Of a DNA stretch of 6,043 nt, positions 1 through 6,043 are shown one piece after another. The notes beneath the pieces are model-generated. The model saw nothing but the letters and a program-made list of their open reading frames with translations, was not told the DNA's origin and ran no database searches. The stretch lies in contig CAZCBN010000164.1 in the NCBI GenBank assembly GCA_964496975.1, positions 1 to 6,043 of the forward strand, given 5' to 3'. The stretch comes from CAZCBN01 sp964496975. GTDB lineage: Bacteria > Planctomycetota > Phycisphaerae > Phycisphaerales > UBA1924. The number at the start of each line of letters is the position of its first letter. The first letter of the stretch is position 1. Made by a program: the position numbers and the translations under genes.

Positions 1-290
1 GCACGGTACTGTGCAGGGGTCTGTCGGCGGAACTCCTCTCCAGGGCGAAAGTTGCATCGCCCTCCCGCCGATCCCTCTCCCGTCCCCCGCTCCGGCCTGC
101 GCTGCAGCCCGGTCGCGGACGCGGGAACTGTCCCCCCGTCGGGCCGCGCCCGCTCGTCAACCGTCGGCTTCCCCCGCCACGCCGGGGCCGCCCGCCGGTC
201 GCCGAGCGATCGCGTCCTTCTCATCCCGCGCCGTCCGCCCGCCCGACCCCCCTCGGCCGAGCGGCCCGCGCCCCCCACAAGGACCCGATC
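1..290. other. C-rich region upstream of rnc, no gene supported
   Basis: I see no credible coding region here. Frames that stay open on the plus strand translate to Arg/Pro/Ser/Ala-rich low-complexity strings with no domain, as expected from random very GC-rich DNA. One of them ends in a TGA overlapping the rnc GTG start, but it has no recognisable protein character. Short symmetric elements are present: an imperfect palindrome at 1-14 (GCACGGTACTGTGC), a GCGATCGC octamer at 206-213, and a perfect 10-bp palindrome CTCGGCCGAG at 252-261, just before the rnc ribosome-binding site. The promoter of rnc, if local, lies here, but I cannot identify -35 and -10 boxes. Confidence 0.6.
279..283 (+). 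promoter_or_regulatory. Ribosome-binding site of rnc
   Basis: AAGGA lies 7 nt before the GTG at 291. It is the only purine-rich Shine-Dalgarno-like stretch in the surrounding C-rich sequence, and it decides the GTG start. Confidence 0.7.
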
Positions 291-1070
291 GTGACCGACC
301 AGCGCGCCGAGCAGCTCCAACTCGCCCTCGGAATCCGGTTCCGCAACCAAGACCTCCTGCAGCTCGCCCTGAAGCACGCCAGCTTCTCGGACTCTCGCCT
401 CGACTCCAACGAACGCCTCGAGTTCCTCGGCGACGCCGTCCTCGGCCTGCTCGCCTGCGAGCGCATCTTCCAGCGTTACCCCGACTTGCTCGAAGGCGAG
501 ATGACCAAAATCAAGTCCGCCGCCGTCTCGCGCAAAACCTGCGCGGACATCGCCGCCGACCTCGCCCTGGACCAGTTCCTCGTCCTCGGCAAGGGCATGC
601 TCTCCCACGACGAGCTGCCCCGCTCCATGGCCGCCGCGGTCCTCGAAAGCGTCATCGGCGCCCTCTACCTTGATCAGGGGATCGACGCCGTCCGCGCCTT
701 CCTCCTCCCCCTCCTCGACCCCCGCATCGAAACCGCGCACGAATCCGGCCACCAGCACAACTACAAGTCGCTTCTCCAGCAACACGCCCAGCAACGCTGC
801 TCCTCCACCCCCTGCTACCGCGTCCTCGACGAACGCGGGCCCGACCACGCCAAGTCGTTCTGCATCGCGGTGGAGCTCGCCGGCCAGAGCCACCCCCCGG
901 CCTGGGGAAACTCCAAGAAACAGGCCGAGCAGGCCGCGGCGAAGAACGCCCTGACCGCCCTGCGCCTGCTGCCGCAGCCCGGCGACTCCGAAGCCCTCGG
1001 CACCGACGCGGCCCTCACCTCGGCGTCCGACCAGACCGAGCGGGCCACGCTCGCCTCCCAGGCGTCGTGA
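291..1070 (+). CDS. rnc: Ribonuclease III
   Basis: This 259-residue protein cleaves double-stranded RNA in rRNA maturation and mRNA turnover in the cytoplasm. The N-terminal nuclease domain (about residues 5-150) carries the family signature NERLEFLGDAVL at 40-51. By alignment from memory to E. coli RNase III, E41, E44, D48, E68 and E119 match E38, E41, D45, E65 and E117. The position of E. coli D114, a metal ligand, is alanine here (A116, codon 636-638). The double-stranded RNA-binding domain spans about 157-227, with GPDHAKSF (183-190) and a typical C-terminal helix GNSKKQAEQAAAKNAL (206-221). A 30-residue Ala/Ser/Thr-rich tail follows, making the protein longer than the 226 residues of E. 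coli. The GTG start is chosen because AAGGA sits 7 nt before it and the domain begins normally. The identity is secure; only the effect of the A116 substitution is open. Confidence 0.96.
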   Translation: MTDQRAEQLQLALGIRFRNQDLLQLALKHASFSDSRLDSNERLEFLGDAVLGLLACERIFQRYPDLLEGEMTKIKSAAVSRKTCADIAADLALDQFLVLGKGMLSHDELPRSMAAAVLESVIGALYLDQGIDAVRAFLLPLLDPRIETAHESGHQHNYKSLLQQHAQQRCSSTPCYRVLDERGPDHAKSFCIAVELAGQSHPPAWGNSKKQAEQAAAKNALTALRLLPQPGDSEALGTDAALTSASDQTERATLASQAS

Positions 1071-1183
1071 GCGAGGCACCCCATTCCGGATTTTCTCATC
1101 GTTTGCTCGTCGACACAACCGACGCGATCGCTATGTCGGCCGTCCCAGAACCCTCCTCCCGCAACTCGCACCGCGCCTAGGGG

Positions 1184-1201
1184 GGAAATCAACCGATTTC
1201 C
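1184..1201 (+). repeat. Inverted repeat / hairpin with 7-bp arms
   Basis: GGAAATC (1184-1190) and GATTTCC (1195-1201) are exact reverse complements around a 4-nt AACC loop. A G-T wobble and a G-C pair can extend it outward. It is notably less GC-rich than its surroundings, so chance symmetry from base composition is less likely. It may be an operator half-site pair or part of a structured leader. No T-run follows, so it is not a terminator. Confidence 0.5.
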
Positions 1202-1213
1202 TCATGGTCAATC

Positions 1214-1267
1214 GGCGGCGTGAGTCACCCCCGAGGTCCGTAAGCCTCGGTCACGACCCACGCCGCC
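1214..1267 (+). promoter_or_regulatory. Candidate structured leader RNA before the chemoreceptor gene
   Basis: GGCGGCGTG (1214-1222) is the exact reverse complement of CACGCCGCC (1259-1267), giving a 9-bp outer stem. Inside it, CCGAGG (1231-1236) pairs exactly with CCTCGG (1245-1250) around an 8-nt loop. The two stems are separated by 8 nt on each side, a symmetric internal loop. The element ends 6 nt before the ribosome-binding site of the chemoreceptor gene, a natural place for translational control. I do not recognise it as a known riboswitch class. GC-rich DNA makes such pairings easier by chance, so confidence is limited. Confidence 0.35.
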
Positions 1268-1273
1268 CACACC

Positions 1274-1280
1274 GGAGGGG
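1274..1280 (+). promoter_or_regulatory. Ribosome-binding site of the chemoreceptor gene
   Basis: GGAGGGG lies 7 nt before the ATG at 1288. It decides this start over the in-frame ATG at 1204, which has no such site and would prepend an Arg/Pro-rich segment to the transmembrane helix. Confidence 0.8.
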
Positions 1281-1287
1281 CGCTGAC

Positions 1288-3531
1288 ATGGCCGGGTTCA
1301 GTTTCTGGAGCAAGCTCTCCATCTCGTACAAGATCGCGGCGGTCTCCTTCCTCGCCACCGCGGCCTGCGTGGGCACGGTCGCCGTCGTGGTGCGGAACAT
1401 CACCACCCAGTCGGCGATCACCCAGGCCCAGGCCGACATGGCGACCCTCGTCGCCGAGCGGGCCTCGCAGGCCCAGCGGCAGCTCGACACCGTCGCCTCG
1501 CAGATGAGCATCTTCGCGCAGCGGCCGGACGTCATCGACGCCGCGGCGCAGTTCGTCGACGCCTTCGCCCTTGTCGCCGACGAGGCGGGCAAGACGAAGC
1601 TGACCGTCGACGCCGCCCCGCTGAGCAACTTTTACGCGAACGAGTTCGGCCGCCGCGCCGCCGAGGCCGGCCTGAGCCCGATGCCCACCGCCGCGCTCGT
1701 GCCGCAGAACGACTCGGGCCGCATCCTCCAGCATCTCTACATCGCCGAGAACCCGCACCCCGTCGGCAGCAAGCTCGACCTGCAGACGGCCAAGGGCGAA
1801 CTCACCTACAACCGCGTCCACACCGAGATCCACCCGGCCCTGCGTCGCGAGCTCGACGCGTTCGGCTTCTACGACATCTTCGTCATCGACCTCGACGGCA
1901 ACGTCGTCTACACCGTCTACAAGGAGGTCGACTTCGCGAGCAACGTCACCACCGGCACCTGGAAAGACTCGGGCCTCGCCGAGGCCTTCCGCCGGGCCCG
2001 CTCGCTGCCGCCCAGCAAGGCCACGCTCGTCGACTTCGCCCCCTACACGCCCTCCTACGGCGCCGCCGCCGCCTTCATCGCAAGCCCCATCTACCGCGAC
2101 GACAAGGTCGTCGCCGTCGCCTGCATCCAGATGCCCGTCGGCCGGCTGAACGACCTCTTCGCCAACGAGCAGGGCCTGGGCCGCACGGGCGAGACCTACC
2201 TCGTCGGCCGCGACGGCAAGCTCCGCTCGCAGGCCCGCCTCACCGAAGAGCCCACCATCTTCGTCAAGAGCCTGCCCGAAGAACTCGCCCCCCTCGCCGC
2301 CGGCACCCAGCCCGCGCAGACCATCGCCACCGGCCTGCACGGCGAGGAGGCCGTCGCCGCCTTCGTGCCGCTCGACTTCCTGGGCCTGGGCTGGGGCGTC
2401 ATCGGCGAGATGACCATGGACGTGGTCAACGAGCCCGTCCGCGAGCTGCAGTTCGCCATCGCCGGCGTCGGCTCGATCGTCGCCGTGCTCGCCGCCGTCC
2501 CCGCGCTGCTGCTGGGCGGCATGATCCGCAAGCCCATCATGGAGGTGGTGAACGGCGCCCGCGCCCTGGGCAGCGGCTCCGTGCAGACCCGCATCAACGA
2601 CACCCGCCGCGACGAGCTGGGCGACCTCGCCCGCGCCGTGAACGGCGTCTTCGACACCATCGGCTCCGTCGTCGGCGAGGTCTCCGCCTTCACGGCCCGC
2701 GTCGTCGGCGCCTGCGACAACATCTTCGAGCAGAACCGCGAGGCCCTCAACCTCGTGGACACGCAGAAGAAGGACGTCTCCGCCGTCTCCGCCGCCATCG
2801 AGGAGCTCGCCGCCTCCGTCGCCAGCATCGAGACCCAGTGCGTCGACGCCGACCGCAGCAGCAAGGCCGCCGGCGAGACCGCCACCGAGGGCGCGGGCGT
2901 CATCCTCGAGACCGTCACGCAGATCCGCGGCATCGCCGACACCGTCCGCGAGTCCGTCGCCGAGATCGAGAAGCTCGACGAGCGCTCGGCCCGCATCGGC
3001 GAGTTCACCCAGGTCATCGACGACATCGCCGACCAGACCAATCTCCTCGCGCTGAACGCCGCCATCGAGGCCGCCCGCGCGGGCGAGCACGGCCGCGGCT
3101 TCGCCGTCGTCGCCGACGAGGTGCGCAAGCTCGCCGAGCGCACCACCTCCGCGACCAAGGAGATCGCCGACACCATCTCCGCCATGCGGCACGAGGTGGC
3201 CCACGCCGTCGGGTCCATCAAGTCCAACGCGCAGGCCGTCGACAGCGCCGTCACCGGCGCCAACGCCGCCAGCGACAGCGTCAACCAGATCATCGGCAGC
3301 GCCCGCAACATCTCCGAGCTGATCGCCAACATCGCCGCCGCCGTGAGCCAGCAGGCCCCGGCCGCGCAGTACGCCGCCGAGTCCGTCCAGCGCATCGACA
3401 CCGGCATGGCCAACCTGCAGCGCACCACGCAGACCACGGGCGACCACGCCGCCGAGGTCTCCAAGCTCGGCGGCGAGCTCGGCAAGCTCACGGCCAAGTT
3501 CGGCGCGCACAACGCCGCTACCGCCCGCTGA
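1288..3531 (+). CDS. Methyl-accepting chemotaxis protein with periplasmic Cache sensor
   Basis: This 747-residue transmembrane chemoreceptor should sense a ligand outside the inner membrane and control a CheA/CheW array in the cytoplasm. Order of parts: transmembrane helix 1 at about 13-36; a roughly 350-residue periplasmic region with Cache-like features (LQHLYIAENPHP 147-158, YDIFVIDLDGNVVY 195-208, ASPIYRDDKVVAV 265-277, GETYLVGRDGK 301-311); transmembrane helix 2 at about 389-411; a HAMP linker at about 412-466 with the usual DELGDLA (442-448); and a long helical signalling hairpin. Its tip is unmistakable: DQTNLLALNAAIEAARAGE at 582-600, then HGRGFAVVADEVRKLAERT. E505-E506 are plausible methylation sites in the first methylation helix. 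The matching segment of the second helix reads QQAPAAQYAAES (688-699) and lacks a Glu pair. There is no C-terminal CheR-tether pentapeptide. The ligand is unknown. No che genes are visible nearby, so it probably works with components encoded elsewhere. A terminator follows. Confidence 0.96.
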   Translation: MAGFSFWSKLSISYKIAAVSFLATAACVGTVAVVVRNITTQSAITQAQADMATLVAERASQAQRQLDTVASQMSIFAQRPDVIDAAAQFVDAFALVADEAGKTKLTVDAAPLSNFYANEFGRRAAEAGLSPMPTAALVPQNDSGRILQHLYIAENPHPVGSKLDLQTAKGELTYNRVHTEIHPALRRELDAFGFYDIFVIDLDGNVVYTVYKEVDFASNVTTGTWKDSGLAEAFRRARSLPPSKATLVDFAPYTPSYGAAAAFIASPIYRDDKVVAVACIQMPVGRLNDLFANEQGLGRTGETYLVGRDGKLRSQARLTEEPTIFVKSLPEELAPLAAGTQPAQTIATGLHGEEAVAAFVPLDFLGLGWGVIGEMTMDVVNEPVRELQFAIAGVGSIVAVLAAVPALLLGGMIRKPIMEVVNGARALGSGSVQTRINDTRRDELGDLARAVNGVFDTIGSVVGEVSAFTARVVGACDNIFEQNREALNLVDTQKKDVSAVSAAIEELAASVASIETQCVDADRSSKAAGETATEGAGVILETVTQIRGIADTVRESVAEIEKLDERSARIGEFTQVIDDIADQTNLLALNAAIEAARAGEHGRGFAVVADEVRKLAERTTSATKEIADTISAMRHEVAHAVGSIKSNAQAVDSAVTGANAASDSVNQIIGSARNISELIANIAAAVSQQAPAAQYAAESVQRIDTGMANLQRTTQTTGDHAAEVSKLGGELGKLTAKFGAHNAATAR

Positions 3532-3544
3532 GGCCGCGCCCTTC

Positions 3545-3566
3545 ACGCTGCACCATGACGCTGCAC
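3545..3566. repeat. Short direct repeat of ACGCTGCAC
   Basis: ACGCTGCAC occurs at 3545-3553 and again at 3558-3566, a 13-bp period, between the chemoreceptor stop codon and the terminator. It is probably a local duplication, with no function I can assign. Confidence 0.3.
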
Positions 3567-3579
3567 GATCACGCCACAG

Positions 3580-3603
3580 GCCCGGCCGAACGCCGGGCTT
3601 TTT
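3580..3603 (+). terminator. Rho-independent terminator of the chemoreceptor gene
   Basis: GCCCGGC (3580-3586) and GCCGGGC (3592-3598) form a perfect 7-bp GC stem around a CGAAC loop, followed directly by five T residues (3599-3603). It lies about 50 bp after the stop codon, in the gap between convergent genes. On the minus strand the same hairpin has no T-run, so it is best read as acting on the plus-strand transcript. Confidence 0.88.
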
Positions 3604-3631
3604 CATGCGCCCGCGCCCGTCGCGCCCGCCC

Positions 3632-5218
3632 TCACCGCGGCCGCAGGTCCACCACCACCGGCAGGTGGTCGCTCGACGAGCAGTCGCCCGCCGAGAGCCC
3701 GCTCGCCAGCAGCGCCCCGTCCGAGAGCCGGCCCGTGTCCAGCACAAACGCCCGCTCCACCCGCGCCGCCGCGTCGGCGTACAGCACCCAGTCAAGCCGC
3801 CCCGGCGCAAACGCCGTCCGCGGATCGCGCCATGTGAACGTCGCGTTCGCCCCCAGCACCAAGGCCTCCGCCGCCGCGAGCGCCGAGCCGTCGACATCCG
3901 CCCCCGCCGCCGTCAGGTCCAGCGGCTCGCGCCCGCCGACAAGGTTGAAGTCGCCCCCCACCACGCGGATCGCCGCGCCGCGGGCCGCCCCCTGCTCCGC
4001 CACAAACGAGGCGACCGCCTCCGCCTCCGCACGCCGGCGCACGTCCTCCGAGGTCCCGTACCCGCCGCAGCACTTGTAGTGCACGCTCACCGCGAGCGCA
4101 TCGCCCGCCGGCGTGCGCACCACCGCCGCGACCGCCCGCACGTCCACGTCGCGCCCCTCCACCGACGCCACGACGCCGTCCTCCTGCCGCCACACCACCT
4201 CGTGCGGCGACGCCACCGCCACACCCCGCTCCGCGAACGCCGCCGCGTGCCACACGCCGTCGTCCCCCGCGTACGCCGGCCCCACGTGCTCGCCGAGCCA
4301 CCGCGACAGCTCCGCCGCGTCCATCCCGTCGCTCTCCTGCAGCAGCAGCACGTCGGGCGACACGCTCTTGATGAGCCTCGCAAACGGCTCGGGGTCCTCG
4401 CGCAGCGCCGACCGCAGCACGTTGTAGCTCATCACCCGCACCGCGCCGCCCGGCCCGTCCTCCCCCGCCGCCGGCACCGCCGCCTCGGCAAGCTCCGGCG
4501 CCAGCGCCGCCTCGGGCAGCGTGAACGTGAACGCCTCCGTCCACCCCGTCACCCCGCCCGAGGCGTCGGTCAGCATCACCATGCCGCGGCCGGAGCCCGC
4601 GCCGTCCAGCCCGCTGCCGATGAGCTCCGACGCGAGCCGGTCGAGCCGCGCCTCGTACCACTCCGACGCGAACGTCGGCGTGCACACAAACCCAACCCCC
4701 GCCGCCCCGACGTGCCGCGTCCCCCCCGCCCCGTGCAGCGCCACCGCCACGCCCGCCGAAAGCCCCTCCGCCGGCCCGCCCCGGCCCCGCATCGCCTCGG
4801 GCAGTTCCTCCCGCCGGGGCGACAGCATCACCTCCACGTCCACGCCCAGCCGGCCCACCTCCTCGGGCCCCTCGATCAGCCGCCCCGTCGCCGGGTCGTT
4901 GTCCACGTCCAGCAAGAGCCGCGTCGTCTCCGGTGCGTACTGCAGCGCCGCCCGCTCATCACCCACGCTGAACCGCACGTACAGCGACCGCTCATCCGCC
5001 GACGCCACCGTCGAGCCGCGCCACTCCGCCACGCGCCCGTCGAGCGTCACGTCGCGCACGCCCGCGCCGCCCCCGCCCCCGCACCCCGCCGCGACGAACA
5101 ACGCCCACGCGGCGAGCGGCAGCGCCCCGAGCGCGCCCGCCGCCAGCGCCCTCCCCGGCTTGTGTGCGACCCGCCCGTTCCGCGCCGTCGTTGTCTGCAC
5201 GCCCGCGCCCTTCAACAT
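3632..5218 (-). CDS. Secreted EEP-family phosphoesterase, probable lipoprotein
   Basis: With the ATG at 5218 the product has 528 residues. A hydrophobic segment (about 24-45) ends in VAAGC with Cys46 and a Gly run, suggesting a lipoprotein signal; alanine at the -3 position makes the lipobox weak. Residues about 54-238 look like a beta-sandwich domain, perhaps CBM9-like (VTLDGRVAEW, LYVRFSV, LLLDVDNDPATG), but this is a guess. Residues about 260-528 are an endonuclease/exonuclease/phosphatase domain with the full metal and catalytic set: N266 in MSYNVL, E295 in LLLQE, H380 in VHYKCCGGYG, D423 and N425 in GGDFNL, D476 in RLDWVLY, and D517-H518 in SSDHLPV. The substrate could be nucleic acid, a phospholipid or another phosphoester. 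An in-frame GTG at 5239 would add 7 residues but has a poor ribosome-binding site; GTG at 5200 is also possible. The upstream gene on the same strand ends 26 nt earlier, so the two are probably cotranscribed. Confidence 0.9.
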   Translation of the reverse strand: MLKGAGVQTTTARNGRVAHKPGRALAAGALGALPLAAWALFVAAGCGGGGGAGVRDVTLDGRVAEWRGSTVASADERSLYVRFSVGDERAALQYAPETTRLLLDVDNDPATGRLIEGPEEVGRLGVDVEVMLSPRREELPEAMRGRGGPAEGLSAGVAVALHGAGGTRHVGAAGVGFVCTPTFASEWYEARLDRLASELIGSGLDGAGSGRGMVMLTDASGGVTGWTEAFTFTLPEAALAPELAEAAVPAAGEDGPGGAVRVMSYNVLRSALREDPEPFARLIKSVSPDVLLLQESDGMDAAELSRWLGEHVGPAYAGDDGVWHAAAFAERGVAVASPHEVVWRQEDGVVASVEGRDVDVRAVAAVVRTPAGDALAVSVHYKCCGGYGTSEDVRRRAEAEAVASFVAEQGAARGAAIRVVGGDFNLVGGREPLDLTAAGADVDGSALAAAEALVLGANATFTWRDPRTAFAPGRLDWVLYADAAARVERAFVLDTGRLSDGALLASGLSAGDCSSSDHLPVVVDLRPR

Positions 5219-5224
5219 GCCCTG

Positions 5225-5231
5225 TCCGTCC
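5225..5231 (-). promoter_or_regulatory. Weak ribosome-binding site favouring the ATG at 5218
   Basis: On the minus strand GGACGGA ends 6 nt before the ATG at 5218. It is only a partial match to a Shine-Dalgarno sequence, but better than what precedes the GTG at 5239, so it favours the ATG as start of the EEP gene. Confidence 0.35.
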
Positions 5232-5244
5232 GCCCCCACCGCGC

Positions 5245-5961
5245 TCAGCCGATCACACCCCGCAGCACCAGCACCAGCGCCCCGATCGCCGAGAGCCCCG
5301 TCACGATCACCGCCACCACGAGCCAGCGCTGGCTGCGGTCCAGCAGCTTGGCGAGCTCGCCCTCGCGGGCCGCGTCGGTCTCGCGCATCGCCGTGATGCT
5401 CTGGCCCAGGTCCGTCGTCGCCCGCGCGACGCCGCCCAGCGTGTCGCGGAAGCCGCGCACCGACTCGGCCATCTCCAGCTCCGCCTCGCCCGAACGCACG
5501 ATCGCCCCCTGCATCTGCTGCAGCGCCGACGTCTGCATCTGCAGGCTCTCGAGCTGCTGGATCGCGGTCTTGCTGATCCGCGTCGCGACCTCCTCCGCCC
5601 GCTCCTGCCCGCTCTCCACCGCCCGCGCCAGCGACGCGATCGAGTCCGCCACGCGCCGGTTCTGCTCCACCAGCTCGGGCAGCACCTGCATCGACCGCAG
5701 GCTCTGCTCCGCGATCTCGAGCAGCCGCTCGGACCGCCGCGTCTGCAGGTCCAGGTGATGGTCCACCTTCCGCACCAGCCCGAGCACCTCGCTGTAGTTC
5801 TTCTTCAGCTCGCTCAGCATCTCCTGCCGGTTCTTGATCTGCGACAACGCCGCCACGCCCATCGGCGGCTCGACGAACCCGTTGCCCGAGCCGCTGCGTG
5901 CCGTGTCGCCCTGCATCCCCTCGTCCTCCATCAGATCAAGATCGTCGTCCTCGTCCAGCAA
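5245..5961 (-). CDS. Tail-anchored coiled-coil membrane protein, function unknown (N-terminus uncertain)
   Basis: I do not recognise this protein. From the TTG at 5961 it has 238 residues. The N-terminus is strongly acidic (LDEDDDLDLMEDEG, 2-15), then comes a short flexible Gly/Ser/Pro part to about 35. Residues about 40-210 are rich in Glu, Gln, Leu, Arg and Ala, with only one proline (P95), as in a long coiled coil. One transmembrane helix at 213-233 (WLVVAVIVTGLSAIGALVLVL) is followed by only five residues. This predicts a cytoplasmic rod anchored by its C-terminus. The helical part recalls receptor or structural coiled coils, but the chemoreceptor tip motif is absent. The start is unclear: ATG at 5931 is an alternative with no good ribosome-binding site, and the frame stays open upstream through the C-run to the window edge, so the true N-terminus may be missing. 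The EEP gene follows on the same strand after 26 nt. Confidence 0.8.
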   Translation of the reverse strand: MLDEDDDLDLMEDEGMQGDTARSGSGNGFVEPPMGVAALSQIKNRQEMLSELKKNYSEVLGLVRKVDHHLDLQTRRSERLLEIAEQSLRSMQVLPELVEQNRRVADSIASLARAVESGQERAEEVATRISKTAIQQLESLQMQTSALQQMQGAIVRSGEAELEMAESVRGFRDTLGGVARATTDLGQSITAMRETDAAREGELAKLLDRSQRWLVVAVIVTGLSAIGALVLVLRGVIG

Positions 5962-5994
5962 CGCCGCGCGGGCCGACCCCCCCGCCCCGCCCCC

Positions 5995-6043
<49 letters not shown>

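Larger units (their letters stand above)
1071..1287 (+). other. Intergenic region and leader of the chemoreceptor gene
   Basis: This 217-bp gap between rnc and the chemoreceptor gene holds several inverted repeats. CGTCG (1108-1112) pairs with CGACG (1120-1124), and a perfect octamer GCGATCGC lies at 1124-1131. A 7-bp hairpin spans 1184-1201, and a two-tier stem spans 1214-1267. None has a T-run, so I see no classical terminator for rnc. The stretch 1089-1105 is locally AT-richer and may hold the promoter, but no well-spaced box pair is visible. CCCTCC at 1151-1156 could pair with GGAGGG of the ribosome-binding site at 1274-1279, which is speculative. A 15-codon ATG frame at 1133-1180 has no ribosome-binding site and is not called. 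Confidence 0.6.

Noticed and set aside
52..294. 80-codon frame ending in a TGA that overlaps the rnc GTG start, suggesting translational coupling
   Set aside because: The product is Arg/Pro/Ser-rich with no ribosome-binding site or recognisable domain, and rnc has its own AAGGA.
1133..1180. 15-codon leader peptide frame ending just before the 1184-1201 hairpin
   Set aside because: It has no Shine-Dalgarno sequence, no run of regulatory codons, and a length easily reached by chance.
1214..1267. Possible c-di-GMP-I (GEMM) riboswitch, because of a GTAAGCCTCGG string before a chemotaxis gene
   Set aside because: The conserved GGCAAACC and GGTAGGTAGCGGGG parts and the second helix are absent, and the string is explained by the local CCGAGG/CCTCGG hairpin.
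1204..1287. Upstream in-frame ATG start for the chemoreceptor
   Set aside because: It has no ribosome-binding site and adds an Arg/Pro-rich segment before the transmembrane helix. The ATG at 1288 has GGAGGGG at ideal spacing.
3580..3603. Bidirectional terminator serving both convergent transcripts
   Set aside because: The T-run exists only on the plus strand; read from the minus strand, the hairpin is followed by CTGTGG.
1225..3897. Very long open frame (890 codons) on the minus strand across the chemoreceptor gene
   Set aside because: It is antisense to a gene with clear chemoreceptor motifs and translates to Gly/Asp/Val/Arg-rich low complexity. Long spurious frames are expected at this GC content.
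3605..5758. 717-codon plus-strand frame across the two minus-strand genes
   Set aside because: Its product is Arg/Pro/His-rich without domains, and it opposes genes with intact catalytic motifs and a transmembrane helix. It is a composition shadow.

Overview
The window is very GC-rich bacterial DNA with strong third-position G/C bias. The best guess at a source is a planctomycete, perhaps Phycisphaerae-like. This rests on the mix of a Cache-type chemoreceptor, a secreted EEP-family protein carrying an H-x-K-C-C-G motif, and a planctomycete-looking RNase III. It is an inference from protein flavour, not from a marker gene.

Layout: 1-290 is C-rich sequence with no convincing gene, ending in the ribosome-binding site of rnc. 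291-1070 (+) encodes ribonuclease III. 1071-1287 is an intergenic region and leader with several inverted repeats, including a possible two-tier RNA stem just before the next gene. 1288-3531 (+) encodes a 747-residue membrane-bound methyl-accepting chemotaxis protein. A rho-independent terminator at 3580-3603 follows it. On the opposite strand, read right to left, are two closely spaced genes: an alpha-helical, tail-anchored membrane protein of unknown function (5961 to 5245, N-terminus uncertain) and a secreted or lipid-anchored endonuclease/exonuclease/phosphatase (EEP) family protein with an N-terminal beta-sandwich-like domain (5218 to 3632). The window ends in 48 consecutive C residues (5996-6043), which looks like an assembly or library artefact.

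The plus-strand genes do not form an obvious pathway. rnc is a housekeeping RNA-processing gene, and the chemoreceptor is an orphan with no che genes beside it. The two minus-strand genes are probably one transcription unit converging on the chemoreceptor gene. Nothing here is clearly a new defence or mobile system. The points most worth a second look are the leader of the chemoreceptor gene, an alanine at a metal-ligand position of RNase III, a missing Glu pair in the chemoreceptor's second methylation helix, and the pairing of the EEP lipoprotein with the tail-anchored coiled-coil protein.
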